From: Brumimicrobium mesophilum
GTDB lineage: Bacteria; Bacteroidota; Bacteroidia; Flavobacteriales_D; Crocinitomicaceae
Assembly: GCF_003025005.1 (NCBI RefSeq)
Contig: NZ_PVSS01000018.1
Span: forward strand, 1-64,000
DNA length: 64,000 bases
Reading direction: 5' to 3'
Positions 39,638 to 48,506 of this stretch are shown in pieces (within the stretch, counting starts at the first letter, position 1; every line of letters begins with the position of its first letter). The position numbers and the translations under genes are program-made. The notes under the pieces were generated by a model that ran no database searches, was not told the origin of the DNA, and saw only the letters and a program-made list of their open reading frames with translations.

Positions 39638-40213
39638 TTAGAGCACTTTCAGAGCATCTTTAATTAATAACTCTACAGTTGCTTGCTCGTTCATTACTTT
39701 ATTTATTGCTTTCTCAGCAGACTTTTTATCAAACCCAAGAGAAACCAAAGCAGTTAACGCTTCAAATCGAAGTCTATTGTTTGAAGACGAAACATTCTCA
39801 TCAGAAACCTCGAATTTTAACATTTTATCCTTCAAATCTACAATTACACGCTGTGCAGTTTTAGTTCCTATTCCCTTGACCCCCTTGATGGTATCAACAT
39901 CTTCCGATGTAATTGCTTGCACAATTTCCGATGGTGAAAGCCCTGAAAGCATAAGAATTGCAGTATTTGGTCCTATTCCTGAAACAGAAACCAAATAATT
40001 GAACATTTCTCGTTCTTCAATAGTCATAAATCCATATAAAATTTGCGCATCCTCTCGCACCACAAATTGAGTAAAAATCTTAATCGATTCATCACCACCA
40101 ATTGCAGAAAAGGTATTCAACGAAATCTTTACTTCATATCCTATCCCACCACATTCTATCACCAAAACTGTTGGTGTTTTTTCTACAAGCCTCCCATTTA
40201 GGTATGTAATCAT
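39638..40213 (-). CDS. ruvA: Holliday junction branch-migration protein RuvA
   Basis: A 191-residue DNA-junction-binding subunit of RuvAB. The N-terminal OB fold (MITYLNGRLVEKTPTVLVIE, GIGYEVKIS) is followed by the helix-hairpin-helix pair (LVSVSGIGPNTAILML and IKGVKGIGTKTAQRVIVDLKDK) and the C-terminal RuvB-contacting domain (ALVSLGFDKKSAEKAI). Normal length. It starts 2 bases after maeB and ends 14 bases before sprA, so the three form one operon; ruvB and ruvC are elsewhere. Confidence 0.96.
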   Translation of the reverse strand: MITYLNGRLVEKTPTVLVIECGGIGYEVKISLNTFSAIGGDESIKIFTQFVVREDAQILYGFMTIEEREMFNYLVSVSGIGPNTAILMLSGLSPSEIVQAITSEDVDTIKGVKGIGTKTAQRVIVDLKDKMLKFEVSDENVSSSNNRLRFEALTALVSLGFDKKSAEKAINKVMNEQATVELLIKDALKVL

Positions 40214-40215
40214 AT

Positions 40216-42480
40216 CTATTTGTTTTGTGCGTCTACAACTGCAACTTTTACCATGTTTACAATTTCTCTAACTGATGCACCCAATTGCAATACATGAATA
40301 GATTTTCTCAATCCAACCAATACTGGTCCAATTGCTTCTGCATCTGTCATTTCTTGCAACAATTTATAAGCTATATTTCCTGAAGATAAATTCGGGAAAA
40401 TAAATGTATTTACTTCTTTATTTGCCAATTCAGAGAATGGGAACTTCTCATTCATTAAGTCATTGTTTAGTGCGAAATTCGCTTGAACCTCACCATCTAC
40501 AACAAGTGTAGGATACTTTTCGTGAATAATTTTTACTGCTTTTGCCATTTTCTCAGCATCTTTCCCTTCTGCAGAACCATAGTTAGAATAAGACAACAAT
40601 GCAATTTTTGGATTTACCTTAAACTTACGTACCATCTTCGCAACGTTGTTTGTCATTTCAGCAATTTCTTCGGCCGTCGGATCAAAATTCACAGTTGTAT
40701 CTGCTAAGAATATCGGTCCTCGCTTTGTAATCAATACATACATTCCCGCAACACGATCTACATCTTTTTGTGTTCCGATCACTTGAAGAGCTGGGCGCAA
40801 AACATCGCTATATTTTCTTGTTGCTCCTGAAATCATTGCATCTGCATCACCAGATTGAACCATCATTGCACCAAAATAATTACGTTCACGCATTATCTTA
40901 TTGGCTTCATACTCTGTGAATCCTTTTCTTTTTCTCAGTTCAAAGAAATCTTTCGCGTAGCGCAGAAGTCTTTCTTTTTCTTCAGGAGCTTTTGGATCTA
41001 AAATTTCAACATGAGAAAGATCCATGTTGTATTCTTTAATCATTCCTAAAACTCTTTCCTTTCGACCTAAAAGGATAGGTATAACAACTCCTTCTTCATA
41101 AGCCGTTTGAGCTGCTTTTAAAGTTTTATAATTATCAGCTTCAGCAAACACAACACGTTTTGGATTGCGTTCTGCCTTTTCAGTTAATCCTCTTACTAGT
41201 TTATTGTCTATTCCTAAACGCTTTTTCAATGTAGCTTCATAAGCATCCCAATCTTTAATTGGCATTCTAGCTACTCCAGAATCCATTGCCGCTCTTGCTA
41301 CTGCAGGTGCCACGTGATAAATTAATCGAGGATCTAATGGTTTAGGGATAAAATTATCTCGTCCAAATGAAATACTTCTCTCTCCATAAGCTTCACTTAC
41401 CTCCTCTGGAACTGATTCTTTAGCTAAATTAGCAATGGCATAAACCGCCGCCAATTTCATTTCTTCGTTAATTGTTTTTGAACGAACATCTAAGGCTCCT
41501 CTAAAAATAAAAGGGAAACCTAAAACATTGTTCACCTGATTAGGATGGTCTGAACGTCCGGTTGCCATAATTAAATCTTCACGAACAGACATGGCATCTT
41601 TATATGCAATCTCGGGATCTGGATTCGCCAAAGCAAATACAATTGGATTGTCGGCCATTGATTTCACCATCGTCTTCGAAACAACCCCACCTCTAGAGAG
41701 TCCTACCAACACATCTGCACCAGCTAACTCAGTAGCTAAATCAGATGTTTTTTCGTGGTGCTCACCAAACAACTTTTTATTTCCGTCCAGTTCTCTATCA
41801 CGGCTCAGTAAACCTTTACTGTCAAACATGAAGATATTCTCCATTTTTGCTCCTAAAGAATTGTACAACTTAGCGCAACTCATTGCAGAAGCACCTGCTC
41901 CTGAAACAACGATTTTCACATCTTCTATTTTCTTATCTGCTAATTCTAAAGCGTTCAAAAGTCCAGCAGATGAAATAATTGCTGTTCCGTGTTGATCATC
42001 ATGCATAACTGGAATATCCAATTCTGCTTTCAATCTTTCTTCTATTAAAAAAGCTTCTGGAGCTTTAATATCCTCTAAGTTTATTCCTCCAAATGTTGGC
42101 GCAATTGCTTTTACAGTTTGAATAAATAATTCTGGATCGTTAGCATCTACCTCAATATCAAAAACGTCGATATCCGCAAATATTTTAAATAACAAACCTT
42201 TACCTTCCATGACAGGCTTCGAGGCCGCTGGACCAATATCACCCAATCCTAAAACAGCCGTACCGTTAGAGATAACAGCAACTAAATTAGATTTTGCAGT
42301 ATATTTATATACATCTTCCGGGTTTTCAGCAATTTTTAGACATGGTTCTGCAACACCAGGTGAATAAGCCAAAGACAAATCACGCTGTGAACTATATGGT
42401 TTTGTAGGTACAACTTCAATCTTCCCAGGTTTACCTTGAGAATGGTAGTCAAGTGCATCTTGTTTTCTTATTTTAGCCAT
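40216..42480 (-). CDS. maeB: NADP-dependent malic enzyme with phosphotransacetylase-like domain
   Basis: A 754-residue MaeB-type enzyme that decarboxylates malate to pyruvate with NADP+. The N-terminal malic domain (residues about 1-420) has YSPGVAEPC, the metal and substrate stretch [12 protein letters not shown], and the NADP fold [12 protein letters not shown]. The C-terminal 330 residues match the phosphate acetyltransferase fold ([46 protein letters not shown]), which regulates MaeB and is not expected to be a separate active enzyme. First gene of the maeB-ruvA-sprA operon. Divergent from cobB, 82 bp apart. Confidence 0.95.
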   Translation of the reverse strand: MAKIRKQDALDYHSQGKPGKIEVVPTKPYSSQRDLSLAYSPGVAEPCLKIAENPEDVYKYTAKSNLVAVISNGTAVLGLGDIGPAASKPVMEGKGLLFKIFADIDVFDIEVDANDPELFIQTVKAIAPTFGGINLEDIKAPEAFLIEERLKAELDIPVMHDDQHGTAIISSAGLLNALELADKKIEDVKIVVSGAGASAMSCAKLYNSLGAKMENIFMFDSKGLLSRDRELDGNKKLFGEHHEKTSDLATELAGADVLVGLSRGGVVSKTMVKSMADNPIVFALANPDPEIAYKDAMSVREDLIMATGRSDHPNQVNNVLGFPFIFRGALDVRSKTINEEMKLAAVYAIANLAKESVPEEVSEAYGERSISFGRDNFIPKPLDPRLIYHVAPAVARAAMDSGVARMPIKDWDAYEATLKKRLGIDNKLVRGLTEKAERNPKRVVFAEADNYKTLKAAQTAYEEGVVIPILLGRKERVLGMIKEYNMDLSHVEILDPKAPEEKERLLRYAKDFFELRKRKGFTEYEANKIMRERNYFGAMMVQSGDADAMISGATRKYSDVLRPALQVIGTQKDVDRVAGMYVLITKRGPIFLADTTVNFDPTAEEIAEMTNNVAKMVRKFKVNPKIALLSYSNYGSAEGKDAEKMAKAVKIIHEKYPTLVVDGEVQANFALNNDLMNEKFPFSELANKEVNTFIFPNLSSGNIAYKLLQEMTDAEAIGPVLVGLRKSIHVLQLGASVREIVNMVKVAVVDAQNK

Positions 42481-42562
42481 ATTGAATATTATTTTTCATT
42501 TTTATGCAAGAGCGTAAATTTAACAAAAACCAACACATCCAAAGAATTAAAAACTTCAAAGT

Positions 42563-43258
42563 ATGACAAATAAGAAAATAATTGTTTTTAGCGGTGCTGG
42601 AATTAGCGCAGAATCAGGTTTAGGCACTTTTCGCGATAATGGAGGATTATGGGAAAAATTTAATATTGAAGAAGTAGCAACTCCTGAAGCTTGGAAAAAA
42701 AATCCAAAAATGGTGACCGAATTTTACAATATGCGCCGTAAGCAATGCTATGAATCTGAACCTAATGCAGCTCACTTTGCCATAGCCAAATTACAAGTAA
42801 AATATGATGTAGAAGTGATTACACAAAACATCGACGATTTACACGAGCGAGGAGGAAGTAAAAATGTTATTCACCTTCATGGCGAAATAAATAAAGTGAA
42901 AAGTTCTGGCCCGAATGCAGAAAACAAATATTTCATTCAAAAAAATTGGGAAGTTAAAATAGGAGATAAATGCGCGGATGGTTTTCAAATGCGTCCTCAT
43001 GTAGTTTGGTTCGGTGAAGCTGTCCCAATGATAGATCAAGCCATTTCAAGAATTAATAGTGCAGATATTGTAATTGTAGTTGGGACCTCATTAAACGTTT
43101 ATCCTGCAGCTGGAATTCTCAATTACGCACCACATAATGCCGAATATTATTTGATTGACCCAAGTGAAGTGAGTGTTCCTGATTATTTCAATGTGATTCG
43201 TTCATCTGCAACAAAAGGTGTTCCTGAGTTAGTGGAGAAGTTGATGATTGAGAGATAA
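42563..43258 (+). CDS. cobB: NAD-dependent protein deacylase, class III sirtuin
   Basis: A 231-residue sirtuin. NAD motifs: GAGISAESGLGTFRD at the N-terminus, TQNIDDLHERGG, the catalytic His in IHLHGE, and VGTSLNVYPAAG. The FYNMRRKQ stretch carries the Tyr and Arg that mark class III sirtuins, which remove succinyl and malonyl as well as acetyl groups. The zinc module between HLHGE and RPHVVWFGE has only one Cys (DKCADG), so the usual four-Cys zinc site is absent; from memory this is shared by Bacteroidota relatives. Monocistronic. Confidence 0.92.
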   Translation: MTNKKIIVFSGAGISAESGLGTFRDNGGLWEKFNIEEVATPEAWKKNPKMVTEFYNMRRKQCYESEPNAAHFAIAKLQVKYDVEVITQNIDDLHERGGSKNVIHLHGEINKVKSSGPNAENKYFIQKNWEVKIGDKCADGFQMRPHVVWFGEAVPMIDQAISRINSADIVIVVGTSLNVYPAAGILNYAPHNAEYYLIDPSEVSVPDYFNVIRSSATKGVPELVEKLMIER

Positions 43259-43308
43259 ATGTATTCTTCTTTTAATCGAAACCAAAGGAATTCAGCAATC
43301 AAAATCTT

Positions 43309-44196
43309 TTATTGAATCATCAAACGGAGTGTTTTGCTTTTAGATCCATTTATTCCGTTTACATTCACAAAATAAACACCCTTTTTTAAATCGTTCACAG
43401 CAATATTGGTATTTGCTTTTACATAAATACGTTTCACTTCTTTACCCAAAGCATTTAAAAAAACTACCGTTCCTCCTTTCTTAAAATCATCACCGGTAAT
43501 CGTTATAAAGTCTTTCGTTGGATTTGGAAAAATACTCAAAGTAGATTTCTTTATAGTTTCTAAAACATCTAAATAAATAGGAACACAAGCATCAGTAGAA
43601 TCTAATTGAGTGTATATTAACTGACCTTCATTGAAATAACAGCTTAATTTTCCTGCGTCGTTTACACCTGGTGTTCCACCTGGAGCATTGATTAAACTAA
43701 GCGAACCTATTCCTTCAATCCAAATTGGATTTTCCGAACTTGATGATGTTGAACTAGGAGATAAATAAAAAAAACGATAATCAAAGCCATCTAATAATTG
43801 TTCTGTTCTAATTGAATCTAAAATAAAAAAGCCAGGGCTAGTAGGAAATGGACTCAAAGGGTTTTTAATCTCTATTGAATCTCCTACTTGCAATGAAAAA
43901 TCGTAAAGTATATCCTCCCTTCTAGACAAACCATCTTCTGTAGATAGAAAAATCTTTCTACTTTGGACATCTTCCCTCAACCAAAAGGTTCTTGAAATAT
44001 AATGGTAACCATTTAAAACCTTATAGTTCTTACCGTAATAAATAGTATCTCCATCAGTGTAATACACATCATCCACGCAACCTGTAAAACATGATGTCAA
44101 GTGCCATTCACTGTCATGATCAAGCATTTCATTATAAGATTGCGAAAGGCCAAAAGAAGCAAACAAAGTGAAAGTTAAAATAAAAGTAATCTTCAT
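43309..44196 (-). CDS. T9SS cargo protein with type A sorting domain (unknown function)
   Basis: A 295-residue secreted protein. A signal peptide (ILTFTLFASFGLSQ) is followed by about 200 residues without a recognised domain, beta-rich, with Cys pairs (TSCFTGCVDD near residues 34-41). The last 75 residues form a T9SS type A sorting tail: LSIFPNPTKDFITITGD, GKEVKRIYV, LKKGVYFVNVNG, ending KTLRLMIQ. It is exported through SprA and its tail is removed on attachment or release. The tail closely resembles that of the next gene upstream, but the bodies differ. Confidence 0.85.
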   Translation of the reverse strand: MKITFILTFTLFASFGLSQSYNEMLDHDSEWHLTSCFTGCVDDVYYTDGDTIYYGKNYKVLNGYHYISRTFWLREDVQSRKIFLSTEDGLSRREDILYDFSLQVGDSIEIKNPLSPFPTSPGFFILDSIRTEQLLDGFDYRFFYLSPSSTSSSSENPIWIEGIGSLSLINAPGGTPGVNDAGKLSCYFNEGQLIYTQLDSTDACVPIYLDVLETIKKSTLSIFPNPTKDFITITGDDFKKGGTVVFLNALGKEVKRIYVKANTNIAVNDLKKGVYFVNVNGINGSKSKTLRLMIQ

Positions 44197-44260
44197 ATAA
44201 TTGAATTTGGGAACACCAACATCATGTAGCTAGGATTAAAAAATCAAACTTTCAAGTGCA

Positions 44261-44292
44261 AAAAAAACCTTGATTATAATAATCAAGGTTTT
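44261..44292 (-). terminator. Terminator after the 44317-45054 gene
   Basis: Perfect 12-bp stem AAAACCTTGATT (44264-44275) with AATCAAGGTTTT (44281-44292), loop ATAAT, flanked by an A/T run that gives Ts on the minus strand. It separates the two neighbouring T9SS cargo genes. Confidence 0.8.
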
Positions 44293-44316
44293 ATATATAA
44301 ATAGGTTAATAATCTA

Positions 44317-45054
44317 CTATTGGATAATTAAACGTTGGACACTACTTTTAGTTCCAGCTGCTCCATAAATGTTTACGAAATAAACACCTCTTTTTAAATC
44401 ATTCACTGATAATTTTGTATTTTCAGAATTAACAAATGAACGTTTAATTTCTTTTCCTAGTGCATCTAAAAATACAATAGTACCTCCATTTTTCAATGCA
44501 TCACTTTTAATGGTAATAAAATCCTTTGCAGGGTTAGGGAAAATATTCATTGAAGTCTTTTCCTCATTCTTGTCAACACTTAGGTTACAGTTTGCGTTTG
44601 TTGTTCTGAAAATTATAGTAACAGAATCTAAAGCTTCACCAGACTCGGTAACAACATAATAATTGTGAACAGCGCAGGACTCCATCCCATTTGGAATTAA
44701 TTGAGGTTTGAAAGTCGAAGGTACATTTGTCTCTAAAGTATTTAGAATAGGAGATGTATAACTATATACATCATCAGCATCAAAGCAAAGTGAGTTATCA
44801 CAAACTTGATCAACTCTTCCGCTATTTACCTCTCTAATTCTTTGGTATTTTACGTCGACAGGTGCACCTTCGTTAATGACTTTTAAATCGAAATAAATAA
44901 CAGCATCATTTTTATCTCCCGTTATTTCAACGCTTGTTCCACTAATATCATTACTAAAATCATTTACTGAAACAATTTTAATGTCTTGTCCAAATAATTG
45001 GCTTGACAATAATATTAAGGATATTGCGAGTATAATTAATTTCATATTTTTCAC
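44317..45054 (-). CDS. T9SS cargo protein with type A sorting domain (unknown function)
   Basis: A 245-residue secreted protein with a signal peptide (LIILAISLILLSSQLFGQ). Residues about 25-160 form a single beta-rich domain with four Cys (VCDNSLCFDADD, MESCAVHNYYV, NANCNLSV). It resembles an Ig-like fold but matches nothing I recognise. The tail is a T9SS type A domain (MNIFPNPAKDFITIKSD, GKEIKRSFV, LKRGVYFVNIYG, ending QRLIIQ). It has its own terminator at 44261 and a 460-bp region upstream. Confidence 0.85.
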   Translation of the reverse strand: MKNMKLIILAISLILLSSQLFGQDIKIVSVNDFSNDISGTSVEITGDKNDAVIYFDLKVINEGAPVDVKYQRIREVNSGRVDQVCDNSLCFDADDVYSYTSPILNTLETNVPSTFKPQLIPNGMESCAVHNYYVVTESGEALDSVTIIFRTTNANCNLSVDKNEEKTSMNIFPNPAKDFITIKSDALKNGGTIVFLDALGKEIKRSFVNSENTKLSVNDLKRGVYFVNIYGAAGTKSSVQRLIIQ

Positions 45055-45514
45055 TTTTATTAATAATTGGAATAAATTTAACTAAAACATTGGGAAAAAC
45101 ATAATAATTCTTGACCAAAAAAACAATTAACAACGGTAGCTTTACAATAATGATTAGAATATAGAAAGAAAATATTTTTAAAACAAACTATTCCTACATT
45201 CAACTAAACATTCAGATTTCTCATCATTTTGAGTAGCATTGAAATATAATTTGTTATAAAGATATCACAATACACCTACCCTATCCTCAAGGATTTATAA
45301 AAAAATAACATTAAAATATTGATTATCTAAAAGCAATGTCATTAAAACTAATATGTAATTAGGATATAGAAATATATGATGAGAAACATCCTTAGTAAGA
45401 ATTGAGAACAATCATTTTTCTATCAAATTAAGAATTCAATAATACTTAAATATTAAGTTTATAAAATCACAAGTTATATCTATTTTAGTCCCAAATTATA
45501 AAACCTTATTAATT
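45055..45514. other. AT-rich divergent region between two T9SS cargo genes
   Basis: About 460 bp with no gene, RNA or clear repeat seen. It must contain the promoters of the minus-strand gene at 45054 and the plus-strand Omp28-like gene at 45515; no sequence matched the TTG-N19-TAnnTTTG pattern well. Confidence 0.4.
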
Positions 45515-47554
45515 ATGAAACATCAAATACTAAGCACGGCTGTTGCTTTATTTACAGCAACAGGCCTTTTCGCCCAACTACCAGTTAGTCAGGCAGCTGA
45601 AAACAAAAACGCCGTTTTAGAAGAATTCACTGGAATCTATTGTACTTTTTGTCCAGACGGACATAAACGAGCTCAAGAGTTCAAGGATGCCAATCCTAGT
45701 GACGTTATCTTGGTGAACGTACATGCAGGAGGATATGCTGCTCCAAACGGATCAGATCCAGACTTTAGAACACCTTTCGGATCAGCTATAGCATCTCAAT
45801 CAGATTTAGCAGGTTATCCAGCGGGAACTATAAATAGAAGAAACTTCCCTGGAATGGAACAACAAGGATCTCCAAGTGGTGCTACCGCTATGAGTCGTGG
45901 TGACTGGTCAACAGCAGGAGGAACTGTTATATCCGAAGCTTCATATGCAAACATTGCACTAGAAGCATCAATAGAAGTTGCAACAAGAGAATTAACTGTT
46001 GACGTTGAAATGTACTATACAGGAACTGCTCCAGCAACAAACCAATTGAGTGTAGCAATATTACAAAGTGGAATTGAAGGACCTCAAACAGGAATGGCAG
46101 CAAATCCTAATCAGATTCTTGCCAATGGAAACTACGAACACAACCACATGTTACGTCACTTATTAACAGGACAATGGGGTGAATCAATCACAACAGCTAC
46201 TGGAACTGTAATTACACGTCAATACGTTTACACAATTCCAGCAGATTTAAATGGTATTGCTTATGAATTAGGTGACCTAGAGGTTGTTGCATTTATAGCA
46301 GAAGGTAATCAAAATATTGTTACTGGTGCAGAAGCTCCAATTACATACGTTCTTCCTCCTGGTGCTATTTTAGCAGACTTAAGTGCTACGTCATCAATGG
46401 CAGCACCAAATGGATACTGTGATGGTTCGGTAACACCTGAAATCACTGTAACAAACGAAGAAACTACTTCTATTGCAACTTATGAGGTTTCATACTCTGT
46501 AAACGGAGGTACAGCTGTTACACAAACGGTTACAAATGCATTAGCTGCAGGAGCATCTGCAACTACTTCTTTCCCAACGATTACTTTACCAGCAGGAGAA
46601 AACACAATTTCATACTCTACTAACGTTGTTAATGGTTCTTCATATGTAGAATTATCAACAGGAAATAACGTTGCTTCATCTGATGGGATTTATATAATTC
46701 CTTCAGGTACATTCGGTCAAACTAATAGTGAAGGATTTGAAAGTTCTGATGCATTCCCAAATGCTCCATCTGTTTCAAACGCGCTTATTGAAAACCCACA
46801 AGGACTTGCAATTCACGCAATTAGCCAAGCTAATGTAAATGGATTATCTCATGATTTAGGAGGATTTGGAAATAGTGCGAAAAGTTTATTTTGGAACTTC
46901 TTCAGTATCGCTAGTGGTGATGCAAGTTTAGTTTTCCATAAAATGGACTTTAGTGCAGGAACAGACCATGGTATTATGTTTAACCATGCTTATTCACAAT
47001 ACTCAACTGAAAATGACAAATTAGAAATTTTAGTTTCAACAGATTGTGGAGATACATGGACTACTGTTTTCTCTGAAGAAGGATCTTCTTTAGCAACTGC
47101 ACCAGCAACATCTACAGGAAACTTCTTCCCAGATGTTACAGAATGGAGCAGCAACTTTGTTGATTTAAGTGCTTATGATGGTGAAGCAGAAGTAATGGTT
47201 TCATTTAAAGGTACGTCTAACTTCGGAAACAACTTATTCGTAGATGACATTCAAATTCGTGACAACTTATTCTTAGGTGTTGAAAAACAAGAAGGTTTAA
47301 ATGTTGCCTTAAATGTTTACCCTAATCCTTCAACAGATTTAGTAAACGTTGACTTTAAATTGGAAAACTTAACGGATGTTACAGTTTCTATATTGAATAC
47401 TGTTGGTCAAACTGTTTCTTCAAATAATTTAGGTTCAGTTTCAGGAGTTCAATCAACACAATTAGATGTTTCTTCCCTTGAGTCAGGAATATACATTGTT
47501 AGAGTTCAAACTGCTAACGGAGAGCAAACAAAACGTATCTCAGTTATCAGATAA
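45515..47554 (+). CDS. Omp28-like thioredoxin-fold protein with T9SS sorting domain
   Basis: A 679-residue secreted protein. After the signal peptide (ALFTATGLFAQ) comes an Omp28-related domain, residues about 28-270, with a thioredoxin-like start (AVLEEFTGIYCTFCPDGHKRA; CxxC at Cys43 and Cys46). A CARDB or Ig-like module follows (about 285-400; TYEVSYSVNGG), then a jelly-roll-like domain (about 400-585; FWNFFSIASGDASLVF, KLEILVSTDCGDTW) as in many adhesins and peptidases. The tail is a T9SS type A domain (LNVYPNPSTDLVNVDF, LESGIYIVRVQT, ending RISVIR). It is the first of three CxxC envelope proteins in the next 6 kb. It is ended by its own terminator at 47588. Confidence 0.88.
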   Translation: MKHQILSTAVALFTATGLFAQLPVSQAAENKNAVLEEFTGIYCTFCPDGHKRAQEFKDANPSDVILVNVHAGGYAAPNGSDPDFRTPFGSAIASQSDLAGYPAGTINRRNFPGMEQQGSPSGATAMSRGDWSTAGGTVISEASYANIALEASIEVATRELTVDVEMYYTGTAPATNQLSVAILQSGIEGPQTGMAANPNQILANGNYEHNHMLRHLLTGQWGESITTATGTVITRQYVYTIPADLNGIAYELGDLEVVAFIAEGNQNIVTGAEAPITYVLPPGAILADLSATSSMAAPNGYCDGSVTPEITVTNEETTSIATYEVSYSVNGGTAVTQTVTNALAAGASATTSFPTITLPAGENTISYSTNVVNGSSYVELSTGNNVASSDGIYIIPSGTFGQTNSEGFESSDAFPNAPSVSNALIENPQGLAIHAISQANVNGLSHDLGGFGNSAKSLFWNFFSIASGDASLVFHKMDFSAGTDHGIMFNHAYSQYSTENDKLEILVSTDCGDTWTTVFSEEGSSLATAPATSTGNFFPDVTEWSSNFVDLSAYDGEAEVMVSFKGTSNFGNNLFVDDIQIRDNLFLGVEKQEGLNVALNVYPNPSTDLVNVDFKLENLTDVTVSILNTVGQTVSSNNLGSVSGVQSTQLDVSSLESGIYIVRVQTANGEQTKRISVIR

Positions 47555-47587
47555 TTTTGAATTAACTAAAATATTATCTGTAAGAAT

Positions 47588-47617
47588 CGGGAGGCTGAAA
47601 AGTCTCCCGTTTTTTTT
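47588..47617 (+). terminator. Terminator after the Omp28-like T9SS cargo gene
   Basis: Nine-bp stem CGGGAGGCT (47588-47596) with AGTCTCCCG (47601-47609), one G-T pair, GAAA loop, eight Ts following. The rest of the gap to 47948 is AT-rich; an imperfect palindrome AGTAT-GCTT-ATACT lies just upstream of the TlpA gene. Confidence 0.88.
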
Positions 47618-47948
47618 GAAATGTATTATACAACTTAAAGGTGATTTTGAAGGTTATTTGAATTATACCTCCAAAAGAAAAATCTAAGTTTTGCATTGCC
47701 ACAAATCAACATCCTAAAACCATTAACAATCAATCTAAAAACAACTTGAACTTAGTGATTGAATATTTCAACTCAAGCAAAATATTCTGCGTAAATAGGA
47801 AGTGCTAACATTTAACTTCCTGTTCTTTGGAATCCAATAGTTCTTCTATCATTTTTTACCATTTTTTCACTTTTATACCTATATTTGAATATTATGCAAT
47901 ATATGGTATGAAGTATGCTTATACTATGCTAAACTAAAACTAAAAAAC

Positions 47949-48476
47949 ATGAAAAAATTATCCCTTTTAATTGCTACTGCATTTATTTTCTTTACAGTCA
48001 ATTCTTTTGCACAAGATGGTGACAAAGGACTTTTGGAGAAATCAATTCCTGATATGCAATTAAAAAATACTGTTGGTGAAATGATTAGTACAGGTCAATT
48101 AGAAAACGATGGGAAACCAATGATTATTTCTTTTTGGGCAACTTGGTGTACGCCTTGTAAAAAAGAATTAAATGCAATTCACGATATGTATATAGATTGG
48201 CAAGATGAAACTGGTGTTCGTTTGATTGCCGTTTCAGTGGATGACCAACGTACCGCAAGCCGTGTTGTTCCTTATGTAGATTCAAAAGCATGGGAATATC
48301 AAATATTATTAGACCCAAATGGAGATTTTAAACGTGCGATGGGCGTAAATAACGTTCCCCATACCTTCCTAGTGGATGGAAATGGAAAGATTGTTTATTC
48401 ACATAACAATTATGCTCCTGGAGATGAATATGAACTATATGAGCACGTTTTAGAACTCTCAGAGAAAAAGGACTAA
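47949..48476 (+). CDS. TlpA-family thioredoxin-like protein, exported
   Basis: A 175-residue protein with a signal peptide (LLIATAFIFFTVNSFAQ). The thioredoxin-like domain has the active site WATWCTPCKKE (Cys67 and Cys70), the central beta-alpha-beta insert typical of TlpA/ResA (VRLIAVSVDDQRTASRV) and the cis-proline loop NVPHTFLVDG. Such proteins reduce disulfides outside the cytoplasm. It is the first gene of a tight unit with the DUF6029-like protein (30 bp downstream) and the Omp28-like lipoprotein. No membrane partner (DsbD/CcdA) that would feed it electrons is in the window. Confidence 0.92.
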   Translation: MKKLSLLIATAFIFFTVNSFAQDGDKGLLEKSIPDMQLKNTVGEMISTGQLENDGKPMIISFWATWCTPCKKELNAIHDMYIDWQDETGVRLIAVSVDDQRTASRVVPYVDSKAWEYQILLDPNGDFKRAMGVNNVPHTFLVDGNGKIVYSHNNYAPGDEYELYEHVLELSEKKD

Positions 48477-48506
48477 GTTTCAAATAATACAGTTTACATT
48501 CATCTT

